This document shows, in pieces, positions 53,306 through 60,847 of a stretch of DNA of 64,000 bases (positions within the stretch are counted from its first letter, which is position 1; every line of letters starts with the position of its first letter). Source of the DNA: Flavobacteriales bacterium UBA852 (lineage in GTDB: Bacteria; Bacteroidota; Bacteroidia; Flavobacteriales_E; Vicingaceae); NCBI GenBank assembly GCA_002295925.1, contig DBGO01000012.1:1-64000 (forward strand), in the 5' to 3' direction. Below the pieces are notes generated by a model that was not told the origin of the DNA, did no database searches, and saw only the letters and a program-made list of their open reading frames with translations. Both the position numbers and the translations under genes were made by a program.

Positions 53306-54909
53306 TATGCTTTTATGATATCGTGTTTAAATTCAGAGGTTGTATGGAATACCAAATCGGGAAAATCATCTTGCGCCGATTGCAACAACCAGGCACTTTC
53401 GGCTAAAAACACCGGATTATTATCTTTATCGTAAGCTATATATTTGGCTTTTCTACGAATAAAATCTTGCAGTTGCTCTTCGTTATCGGTTGTTATCCAA
53501 CATGCTTTGTAGTATGATTTGGGCACAAATTCGGCACTGGCACCATATTCGTGTTTCAAACGGTATTGAATTACCTCAAACTGAAGTTCGCCCACGGTAC
53601 CTACAATTTTTCGATTGCTTAATTGTTTTTGTGTAAACAATTGAGCAACTCCTTCGTCGGTAAGTTGTTGAATGCCTTTTTCGAGTTGTTTAGTTTTCAT
53701 TGGGTCTTTATTGACCAATTCTTTGAATATTTCGGGAGAAAAACTTGGAATACCTTTAAACATAAACTTTTGCCCCTCGGTTAATGTATCACCGATTTTA
53801 AAACTCCCTGTATCATACAAACCAATTACATCACCGGGAAATGCCTCGTCGATAATTTCTTTTTCAGCAGCCATAAAACTGGTAGGATTGGCAAATTTTA
53901 ATTTTTTCCCCAACCGAATATGGTCATAAAATTTATTACGCTCAAATTTTCCGGATACAATACGTAAATAAGCAATTCTGTCGCGATGTTTTGGGTCGAG
54001 ATTGGCGTGAATTTTAAATACAAATCCCGAAAATTTGGGGTCATCGGGTTTTACAATACCTTCTGATGTTTCTCTGGGCTTGGGTGTTGGTGCAAATTCT
54101 ATAAATGCATTCAGCAATTCTTCTACTCCAAAATTGTTTAAAGCGCTACCAAAAAATACCGGTGTAAGCTTGCCTGCCAAATACTCATTTACATCAAATG
54201 CATCATACACGCCTTCAATTAATTCTACATCTTCACGTAATTTATCCGCAGCATCCTTTCCTACCAAATTATCCAACTCGTCACTGTTTATATCATTAAT
54301 GGTAATTACATCATCGGTAATTTTTGTTTTGTTAGATTCGAACAAATTTAAACTGCCGTTGTAAAGATTGTACACACCTTTAAAAGTTGCACCTATACCA
54401 ATGGGCCAACTCAACGGGCGTACTTTTATTTTTAATACTTCTTCTATTTCATCCAATAAATCAAATGGGTCTCGACCTTCCAAATCGAGTTTATTGATAA
54501 ACGTTAAAACAGGTGTATCGCGCATACGGCAAACTTCCATCAACTTTTTGGTTTGTGTTTCTACCCCTCCCACACAATCTATTACCATAATTACACTATC
54601 CACGGCGGTAAGTGTACGGTATGTATCTTCGGCAAAATCTTTGTGCCCGGGTGTATCCAAAATATTTATTTTCAACCCTTTGTAATTAAAAGCCATTACA
54701 GAGGTAGAAACCGAAATTCCACGTTGTTTTTCAATTTCCATAAAATCGGATGTGGCGGCTTTTTTAATTTTGTTTGATTTTACAGCTCCGGCTGTTTGTA
54801 TTGCTCCTCCAAAAAGCAGTAATTTTTCGGTTAAAGTTGTTTTTCCGGCATCCGGGTGACTAATAATCCCAAAAGTTTTTCTTCTTGCTATTTCTTTTTC
54901 TAAACTCAT
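53305..54909 (-). CDS. prfC: Peptide chain release factor 3
   Basis: A 534-residue GTPase that recycles RF1 and RF2 from the ribosome after termination. The G1 motif is ISHPDAGKTTLTEKL, G3 is LDTPGHKDFAEDTYR, and G4 is FINKLDLEGRD. Domain II and III signatures (VAQLFTQKQLSNRKIVGTVG) show it is RF3 rather than EF-G or LepA. The length is typical (about 530). It is upstream of and overlaps the acyltransferase gene by one base, an unusual functional pairing. Its ATG at 54909 is 135 bp from the divergent RimB-like start. Confidence 0.96.
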   Translation of the reverse strand: MSLEKEIARRKTFGIISHPDAGKTTLTEKLLLFGGAIQTAGAVKSNKIKKAATSDFMEIEKQRGISVSTSVMAFNYKGLKINILDTPGHKDFAEDTYRTLTAVDSVIMVIDCVGGVETQTKKLMEVCRMRDTPVLTFINKLDLEGRDPFDLLDEIEEVLKIKVRPLSWPIGIGATFKGVYNLYNGSLNLFESNKTKITDDVITINDINSDELDNLVGKDAADKLREDVELIEGVYDAFDVNEYLAGKLTPVFFGSALNNFGVEELLNAFIEFAPTPKPRETSEGIVKPDDPKFSGFVFKIHANLDPKHRDRIAYLRIVSGKFERNKFYDHIRLGKKLKFANPTSFMAAEKEIIDEAFPGDVIGLYDTGSFKIGDTLTEGQKFMFKGIPSFSPEIFKELVNKDPMKTKQLEKGIQQLTDEGVAQLFTQKQLSNRKIVGTVGELQFEVIQYRLKHEYGASAEFVPKSYYKACWITTDNEEQLQDFIRRKAKYIAYDKDNNPVFLAESAWLLQSAQDDFPDLVFHTTSEFKHDIIKA

Positions 54910-55044
54910 AATATGATGTAAAATACAAAGGTCTTAAAAAAAGTCTATTTTTTTAATCTAATTGATATAATTAAAAAAAGGTTAAAAAATTTACATTATG
55001 TTTTAAAAAAAAACTAATCTTGTTTTAGTAAAAAAACAGCATTT

Positions 55045-55485
55045 TTGAAATCGCATTATAAAATAATAGGCAGAATAGAAAAAATTTCATTTACAGAATT
55101 TAACATCAATGATGTTGATGCTAAAATTGACACCGGAGCATATAGAAATGCATTGCACTGCAGCGAAATAAAATTAGCCGACGGTAAGCTTCATGTTACA
55201 ATTTTAGATCATCCAAATCACCCCGAAAATATAACTATGGTCTTTAATGATTTTAAGACTGTTAAAATTAGAAGTTCTAATGGTTTTTTACAAAGAAGAT
55301 ATTTAATAAAAACCAAAGTAAAATTTGGAAAGAAAATTTATCATACTTCTTTCAGTTTAGTAAATAGAGAAAAAATGAAATATTCGGTTTTACTGGGCAG
55401 GGAATTTTTGAAAAATCACTTTTTAATTAATGTAAACTTTAAATATTTAATCGATGAAAATTGGCGTATTATCAAGGAATGGTAA
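55045..55485 (+). CDS. Retropepsin-like RimB-family protease
   Basis: A 146-residue protein of the family once called ATP-dependent zinc protease and now grouped with retropepsin-like aspartyl proteases (RimB). The active-site motif Asp29-Thr30-Gly31 occurs in KIDTGAYRNALHC, and the second hallmark LLGREFLKNHF is near residue 113. Start is TTG at 55045, since no ATG lies upstream in frame and the protein begins at the usual place. It overlaps rimK by 32 bp, so the two are made together. In characterised relatives RimB proteins act on glutamate-modified substrates of RimK; a protease for trimming is the likely role. There is no zinc-binding motif. Confidence 0.82.
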   Translation: MKSHYKIIGRIEKISFTEFNINDVDAKIDTGAYRNALHCSEIKLADGKLHVTILDHPNHPENITMVFNDFKTVKIRSSNGFLQRRYLIKTKVKFGKKIYHTSFSLVNREKMKYSVLLGREFLKNHFLINVNFKYLIDENWRIIKEW

Positions 55486-56356
55486 ATTATACTCTACTAA
55501 AAGATTAATTGAAGCCGGTGAAAAAAGAGGGCATGAAATGCACTTAATAGACCATACCAAATGTTTTTTATCAATTGAGCAAGATCAACCTATGGTGTAT
55601 TATAATGAAAAGAAAATTGATTTTTTAGATGCTATTATTCCTCGAATAGGAGCAAGCGTAACTTTTTATGGTGCTGCGGTAATTCGTCAATTTGAGATGA
55701 TGGGTGTTTTTACCACTTTAAAATCTGTAGCTTTAACTCGATCAAGAGATAAACTTCGTTCTATTCAAATATTGGCAAAGAGTAATGTTGGGATTCCAAA
55801 ATCAGCATTTGCCAAATCTACACATGATGCTAAAAATTTAATTAAATCAGTTGGCGGCACTCCTGTAATTATTAAACTTTTGGAGGGAACACAAGGTTTA
55901 GGTGTTGTTTTGGCAGAAACAAAAAAAGCTGCAGAATCTGTTATAGAAGCTTTTTACAGTTTAGATGCAAACATGCTCGTTCAAGAATTTATTAAAGAGG
56001 CAAATGGTACAGATATTAGAGCGTTTGTGGTTAATGGTAAAGTTGTTGGAGCTATGGAAAGAAAAGGAATAGAAGGAGAATTTAGGTCCAATTTACATCG
56101 TGGAGGTAAATCTAAGGCAAAAAAACTCACTGTTAAGGAGCGCAGAACAGCATTAAATGCAGCTAAAGCAATGGGGTTAAGTATTGCCGGAGTTGATATG
56201 CTGCCATCTGAAAAAGGTCCTTTAGTTTTAGAGGTTAATTCATCTCCAGGATTGGAAGGAATTGAACATGCCACTCAAATAGATATAGCAGAAAAAATTA
56301 TTGAATATATTGAAACAAATGCACAAAAAAACAAGAAAGACAAAGTTGGCGTATAG
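55454..56356 (+). CDS. rimK: Ribosomal protein S6-type L-glutamate ligase RimK
   Basis: A 300-residue ATP-grasp ligase, very close in sequence pattern and exact length to E. coli RimK, which adds glutamates to the C-terminus of ribosomal protein S6. Conserved segments are MKIGVLSRNGKLYSTKRLIE, AIIPRIGASVTFYGAAVIRQ, VKLLEGTQGLGVVLAE-like IIKLLEGTQGLGVVLAETKK, GEFRSNLHRGGKS, and the metal site LVLEVNSSPGLEGIE. All are intact, so activity is expected. It overlaps both neighbours (32 and 38 bp) in a compact operon. The substrate here, whether S6 or another protein, is inferred only from homology. Confidence 0.93.
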   Translation: MKIGVLSRNGKLYSTKRLIEAGEKRGHEMHLIDHTKCFLSIEQDQPMVYYNEKKIDFLDAIIPRIGASVTFYGAAVIRQFEMMGVFTTLKSVALTRSRDKLRSIQILAKSNVGIPKSAFAKSTHDAKNLIKSVGGTPVIIKLLEGTQGLGVVLAETKKAAESVIEAFYSLDANMLVQEFIKEANGTDIRAFVVNGKVVGAMERKGIEGEFRSNLHRGGKSKAKKLTVKERRTALNAAKAMGLSIAGVDMLPSEKGPLVLEVNSSPGLEGIEHATQIDIAEKIIEYIETNAQKNKKDKVGV

Positions 56357-57296
56357 CTTAAAATCTCCTATTGAAAATCTTAATAAAAAAGGACGGACAA
56401 AAACAGCTATTCCAATTGCCAAATTGCCAAATGAAAATGAAGTTTCATTATCTGTAATTATTCACAATTCCGGCAAACCCGGACCTACTATATTATTTTC
56501 GGCCGGTATGCATGGCGACGAGATTAATGGTGTTGAGATTGTAAGAAATATAGACCATTTATTAACTAACGAATATCAATTAACAAAGGGTAAAATTATA
56601 TTGCTGCCAATAATTAACCCATTTGGGTTTATAAATTTTTCAAGATATTTACCCGACGGAAAAGACTTAAACCGCTCATTTCCGGGGTCAAAAAATGGAT
56701 CTTTGGCAAGCATTATTGCATTTATTTTAACAAATACTATTTTACCTCATATTGATTTTGGAATTGATTTTCATACCGGTGGCGAACAAAAGTTCAACTA
56801 TCCTCATTTAAGAATTGACTTAAATGATAAAAAAGCATTAGAAATAGCAAAAATAACTGAAACCAACACTATAATTCATTCTACATATATCGCAAAATCC
56901 TTTAGAAAAATTTCAGCTCAAAAAAACAAACCCATATTAGTATTTGAAGGTGGTGAAAGTAACAGAATTGACAATGCTGTTATAGATACCGGAATTACTG
57001 TAGCATTGAATTTAATGTCAAATTTAGAATTGATTAAAGATATTTACATACACACATCAAACCAAAAGATATACAAACACAGTTCTTGGTTAAGAGCAAA
57101 AAGCGCCGGTATTTTTAAGTCAGTTGTAAAAGTAGGTGAATTGGTTACAAAAAAACAAACCATTGGATTTATTTCTTCACCTTTAAATGCATATAATATA
57201 CCCATTATTACACCACATGAAGGTATAGTTTTTGGCATTAACAATTCAGCAATTGTATACAAAGGTGAAGCATTATTTCATTTGGCTTTTAATTAA
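56319..57296 (+). CDS. M14/succinylglutamate desuccinylase-aspartoacylase family enzyme
   Basis: A 325-residue zinc hydrolase of the AstE/AspA-type M14 family. The zinc ligands are in AGMHGDEINGVEIV (His and Glu) and FGIDFHTGGEQKF (His), and the LNRSFPGSKNG arginine motif is present. The C-terminal beta domain has VLVFEGGESNRID-like LVFEGGESNRID. Relatives cleave N-acyl or amide bonds on amino acids, and some remove glutamate from peptides. A TTG six codons upstream is possible, but the ATG at 56319 (MHKKTRKTK) is preferred. It overlaps rimK by 38 bp, suggesting that it hydrolyses the product of RimK or of its protease partner. Confidence 0.85.
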   Translation: MHKKTRKTKLAYSLKSPIENLNKKGRTKTAIPIAKLPNENEVSLSVIIHNSGKPGPTILFSAGMHGDEINGVEIVRNIDHLLTNEYQLTKGKIILLPIINPFGFINFSRYLPDGKDLNRSFPGSKNGSLASIIAFILTNTILPHIDFGIDFHTGGEQKFNYPHLRIDLNDKKALEIAKITETNTIIHSTYIAKSFRKISAQKNKPILVFEGGESNRIDNAVIDTGITVALNLMSNLELIKDIYIHTSNQKIYKHSSWLRAKSAGIFKSVVKVGELVTKKQTIGFISSPLNAYNIPIITPHEGIVFGINNSAIVYKGEALFHLAFN

Positions 57297-57362
57297 AAAA
57301 GTTTTTTCACTTTATATAAATATTATTATTTTTATCAATTATTAACCTTAAATAATTTAATC

Positions 57363-57944
57363 ATGAAAAAATTACTCTATTTATTTATTGCAGGCGCATT
57401 ATTTGCATGTAGCAGTTCAACTCAATTAAGCAACTTCAGTAAACAGAAGTACACCAAAAAATTTCATCATAAAACAAAAAAATATAATGATGTAATTGAT
57501 GAATATGCTAATGAATTTAAAAGTACCAATAAATTAAATGAATATACAATCAGCCACAAAACACCCAATACAAAATTCAGCCACTTATACAAACCTGTTT
57601 TTAAGGAAATTACGACAAAAAAATATGTAAATAAAACTATTCGTGTAAGAAAATCCGAAAAAATAAATAAAAACCTTGACAACAGTATAAATAATGAATT
57701 AGCATCGTTTGAACAATTCTCATTTAAAAATCAGGTTAAAAATGAGATTTTAAACAATAAAAAATCTTCTAATAAAAGTAAAGATGTTGATACTTTACTG
57801 TTGATAATTATAGCAATATTTATTCCTCCACTGGCTGTTGCTTTATATGAAGGAATTACAACAAACTTTTGGATAGATTTATTATTAACACTTTTATTTT
57901 TTATTCCTGGATTAATTTATGCAATTATTGTAATTACCGGATAA
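57363..57944 (+). CDS. Lipoprotein with C-terminal Pmp3/YqaE domain
   Basis: A 193-residue protein in two parts. The N-terminus is a lipoprotein signal (IAGALFAC, Cys16) followed by a basic, Lys/Asn-rich linker of about 110 residues (repeated KSTNKL and KKYVNKT). The last 50 residues are a two-helix membrane domain, LLIIIAIFIPPLAVALYEG then FWIDLLLTLLFFIPGLIYAI, the clear pattern of the Pmp3/YqaE family (PP...LYEG...F-I). Putting a lipid anchor and a membrane hairpin in one chain is unusual. The leader shares ATTATTAACCTTAAA with the lipoprotein gene at 49206. A strong terminator follows. Confidence 0.8.
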   Translation: MKKLLYLFIAGALFACSSSTQLSNFSKQKYTKKFHHKTKKYNDVIDEYANEFKSTNKLNEYTISHKTPNTKFSHLYKPVFKEITTKKYVNKTIRVRKSEKINKNLDNSINNELASFEQFSFKNQVKNEILNNKKSSNKSKDVDTLLLIIIAIFIPPLAVALYEGITTNFWIDLLLTLLFFIPGLIYAIIVITG

Positions 57945-57966
57945 AATCATTTCATTAACAATCTTT

Positions 57967-57996
57967 AAGCCACTGACTGAGTCAGTGGCTTTTTTT
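57967..57996 (+). terminator. Rho-independent terminator
   Basis: An 11-bp perfect stem AAGCCACTGAC / GTCAGTGGCTT with a TGA loop is followed by a run of Ts, 22 bp after the stop of the Pmp3-domain lipoprotein gene. Confidence 0.9.
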
Positions 57997-58013
57997 ATGT
58001 TTAATTTTGAAAC

Positions 58014-58991
58014 ATGAACTTGTTTTCTATTACATCTGTATTGCTGATTATTTATTTATCAACTTTATCAACCGGCTTTAATATAAATGCTCAAACAGTT
58101 TCAGAAGATAAATCGCATTGTCAAAAAATAGAAGTTGTAGGGTTAAACGACACGACAAACTATGTTATTTTACGCGACAAATTAATTTACTTAAACGGTT
58201 GGGATACACTTAATCAACCCAATTTTTGGCGAAAGCTTATGCAAACTCCTCCCGATTCGGGGTATATAAACATTGGCAGTACACGACAAATTTTAGCCAA
58301 ATGGCATATCGATGATTGGGAAAATTTACCGGATGAAAAAAAACAAGCTTATCGCGACAGTATAAAGCAATATTACAACTTACCCGAAACGGAACACATT
58401 TACTTTACTTCGGGGAAAAGCGATTTTTACCGATTTGAGAATGTTTTGGAAGCCATTCACAAAGCCATTCCTATTTTTGAGCAGCAAGGCGTTGACCCGT
58501 TTTATGCAGAAGCAATTTTATTGATAGAAAGTCCCAATAAGCTACAAAAAAGCCCGGTAGGTGCAGACGGCCATTTTCAGTTGATGAAAAAAGTTGCCAT
58601 ACAAATGGGATTAAAAGTTAATAAACAAGTGGACGAACGTAAAGATTTTGACAAATCAGCCATGGCAGCCGCTAAATTGATAAAAACCGTTTGCATACCT
58701 TACACCGACACTATTTTAAAAGATTTAAACATTCCCCGTGATACTACTGCCTTATGGTACCGCTTATTAGTTTTGCACGTTTATCATGCCGGTGCATACA
58801 ATGTTCGGCAAGCGGCTAAGGATATAAAAAATCCTCAACCATCGTTGGAGCTAATCAAACAGCTTTGGACTATTGAAAAAGGTAATTTCCGTAATGCTTC
58901 GCAAAATTACTCGCAACTCATTTTGGCTTCATTAATGGAATTTGAAAAAATGCTTTACGAAAAAGCAAAATACATTTACGTGTGTGAATAA
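58014..58991 (+). CDS. Lytic transglycosylase (SLT-like)
   Basis: A 325-residue exported protein that probably cleaves peptidoglycan glycan strands. A signal peptide ends near residue 26 (STGFNINAQ). The SLT-type domain lies at about 150-280. It has the catalytic Glu in AEAILLIESPNKLQKSPVG, then the GADGHFQLMKKVAIQMGL, DERKDFDKSAMAAAKLI and LVLHVYHAGAYNV stretches that track the SLT fold. The N-terminal third carries the DWENLPDEKKQAYRDSIKQY helices of unknown role. It is a single gene, with a terminator before it and a convergent neighbour after it. Confidence 0.85.
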   Translation: MNLFSITSVLLIIYLSTLSTGFNINAQTVSEDKSHCQKIEVVGLNDTTNYVILRDKLIYLNGWDTLNQPNFWRKLMQTPPDSGYINIGSTRQILAKWHIDDWENLPDEKKQAYRDSIKQYYNLPETEHIYFTSGKSDFYRFENVLEAIHKAIPIFEQQGVDPFYAEAILLIESPNKLQKSPVGADGHFQLMKKVAIQMGLKVNKQVDERKDFDKSAMAAAKLIKTVCIPYTDTILKDLNIPRDTTALWYRLLVLHVYHAGAYNVRQAAKDIKNPQPSLELIKQLWTIEKGNFRNASQNYSQLILASLMEFEKMLYEKAKYIYVCE

Positions 58992-59001
58992 CGTAAATCT
59001 A

Positions 59002-59628
59002 TCATTTCTCATTGCTTAAATAAGCAAGTAATTTTCTTTTCAGCACAGGAACAACAGACTGTATAAAAGGAAAATCCGAAGGCACTTCGGCTTGATAAGT
59101 AACCGGAAAATAATTTCCTTTTGAAAATTTATCCAACAAACGGCTGTAATAATCTGTTAAGGGTAAAGAAGTGGTTTCGACAAATTTTACAGCAACATTA
59201 TCCAAAACCGGTTCTTGCACAAGAATATTGTTTATTTTGAAATTTAACACATAATTACGAGGAGTTTTATTGACAAACAAAATACCTTCTTGCGTGTAGT
59301 TGTGCTCAAAGCCAAATTTCTCAATTTGAATTTCTTCATCAATCAATTGTTCCATTTCGGTAGAAATTTCTTTTAATTCGGCAAGTTTGGGAACAGACAA
59401 ATTAATGAGTTTTTTCACTATTTCAGTGGTATTATTAAACTCATCATCGATTTTATTGATAATTTGCTCTAATTCTTTGGTTTCACTGTAGATTTTATCG
59501 GTAGTTTTCTTAACTGGATATAATCTGTAATCTCTAAAACTTTGTAATGCCTTTTGGTAAAAAGCCAAAAACACATACGTTTTATATTCATAATCAAAGG
59601 GTTCGCTATATAACCAGGATATTTTCAT
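59002..59628 (-). CDS. Unrecognised cytoplasmic protein
   Basis: A 208-residue protein without a signal peptide. It opens MKISWLYSEPFDYEYKTYVF, has a helical middle rich in Glu and Lys (TDKIYSETKELEQIINKIDD) that may form a coiled coil, and ends in a mixed alpha/beta segment with FIQSVVPVLKRKLLAYL. No family was recognised. A TTG three codons upstream is possible, but the ATG at 59628 is preferred. It is divergent from msrA and convergent with the transglycosylase gene. Confidence 0.7.
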   Translation of the reverse strand: MKISWLYSEPFDYEYKTYVFLAFYQKALQSFRDYRLYPVKKTTDKIYSETKELEQIINKIDDEFNNTTEIVKKLINLSVPKLAELKEISTEMEQLIDEEIQIEKFGFEHNYTQEGILFVNKTPRNYVLNFKINNILVQEPVLDNVAVKFVETTSLPLTDYYSRLLDKFSKGNYFPVTYQAEVPSDFPFIQSVVPVLKRKLLAYLSNEK

Positions 59629-59715
59629 AGCCAACAAATTTTATTTCATTCTTTCACTTAAAAATACGAATTTCGGGTGATTTTGTTTTACCTTTATTAG
59701 TGAAAATATGTTAAA

Positions 59716-60351
59716 ATGAGAATGTTATCTATTGTAAATAAAAAATGGGCGAAATTCGTCATCTTGTCAAATGTTTTCTGCCTATCTTTACAGGCAAAAT
59801 CAGGCACAGTGCAAAACACATCTGAAAAAATAACATTGGGCGGCGGTTGCTTTTGGTGTATCGAAGCCGTATTTAAACAACTGAAAGGTGTAGAAAAAGT
59901 TGAATCGGGATACTCGGGCGGAACGGTAAAAAACCCTTCATACAAAGAAGTGTGCACAGGCAAAACCGGACACGCCGAAGTTGTACAAATTACCTTTAAT
60001 CCCTATATTATTTCATTGGAAAAAATTTTAGAAATATTTTTCACCGTACACGATCCTACACAGCTTAATCGTCAAGGGAATGATATTGGTACACAATACC
60101 GTTCGGTTATTTTTTATCATAATGAACATCAAAAACAATTGTCCGAAAAAATCATTCAAAGATTGAATGAAAAAAAAGTGTTTGATAAGCCCATTGTTAC
60201 AACTGTTGAACCATACAAAAACTTTTATCCGGCAGAAGACTATCACAAAGATTATTATGAACTGCACGGCGAAGAACCTTATTGCCGTTTGGTAATTAAA
60301 CCAAAATTAGATAAATTTAAAGCCGCTTACAAAGAATTTTTGAAAGACTAA
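59716..60351 (+). CDS. msrA: Peptide methionine sulfoxide reductase MsrA, probably exported
   Basis: A 211-residue repair enzyme reducing Met-S-sulfoxide. The catalytic motif GGGCFWCIEAVFKQLKGVE, with the active Cys in GCFWC, is intact, as are YSGGTVKNPSYKEVCTGKTGHAE and NDIGTQYRSVIFYHN. The first 30 residues (KKWAKFVILSNVFCLSLQA) form a signal-like hydrophobic stretch, so a periplasmic location is likely, unlike most cytoplasmic MsrA. The siaC-like gene overlaps its stop codon (TAATG). Confidence 0.93.
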   Translation: MRMLSIVNKKWAKFVILSNVFCLSLQAKSGTVQNTSEKITLGGGCFWCIEAVFKQLKGVEKVESGYSGGTVKNPSYKEVCTGKTGHAEVVQITFNPYIISLEKILEIFFTVHDPTQLNRQGNDIGTQYRSVIFYHNEHQKQLSEKIIQRLNEKKVFDKPIVTTVEPYKNFYPAEDYHKDYYELHGEEPYCRLVIKPKLDKFKAAYKEFLKD

Positions 60352-60731
60352 TGCTCATTATTGAAGGAACATATAAGACACCTACGATTCACTTTGACCC
60401 CGAACAGGGGAAGTTGAGCATTACCGGACGTTCTATTCCCGAACATCCGATAAAGGTATATCAGCCACTGATTGATGCCATTGAAGAATATATAAAAAAT
60501 CCGGCGCCAAAAACAGCTGTTACCATTCGTTTGGATTATTTAAACACGCACTCCATTGAAGTAATGATGCTGATTTTAAATTTATTGGCAGAAGCCAAAG
60601 ACAAATCGGACATTACGGTTTATTGGCAATACGAGGAGGAAGATGAAGATATGCTTTTTGTAGGCGAAGATTTTCAACTTCACACGGATTTAAAGTTCGT
60701 TTTTCAATCATTTGCCGAAGACGAATATTAA
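60351..60731 (+). CDS. SiaC family phosphoprotein (DUF1987)
   Basis: A 126-residue cytoplasmic protein of the SiaC/DUF1987 family. It begins MLIIEGTYKTPTIHFDPEQG with FxISGRSIPE-type residues (LSITGRSIPEHP) and carries LDYLNTHSIEVMMLIL, in which the Thr of the NT(S/H)S motif is the phosphorylated residue in Pseudomonas SiaC. In that species SiaC is switched by a kinase/phosphatase pair and controls a diguanylate cyclase. None of those partners is nearby. It overlaps msrA by one base and so is co-translated with it, a pairing that I cannot explain. Confidence 0.82.
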   Translation: MLIIEGTYKTPTIHFDPEQGKLSITGRSIPEHPIKVYQPLIDAIEEYIKNPAPKTAVTIRLDYLNTHSIEVMMLILNLLAEAKDKSDITVYWQYEEEDEDMLFVGEDFQLHTDLKFVFQSFAEDEY

Positions 60732-60847
60732 ATAAAACTCACTTTTGTATTTTTTGATTTCAAAAATACAACGTTAATAAGTTTGTATTGGCAACCGGTA
60801 AAGAATTGTAATTTTCCCTTTCCTTTGAAAAGAAAAACAAATCGGAT

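Noticed and set aside
55045..57296. RiPP or antibiotic biosynthesis cluster around the ATP-grasp gene
   Set aside because: RimK matches the ribosomal-protein-modifying type along its full length, and there is no precursor peptide, transporter or other tailoring gene nearby.
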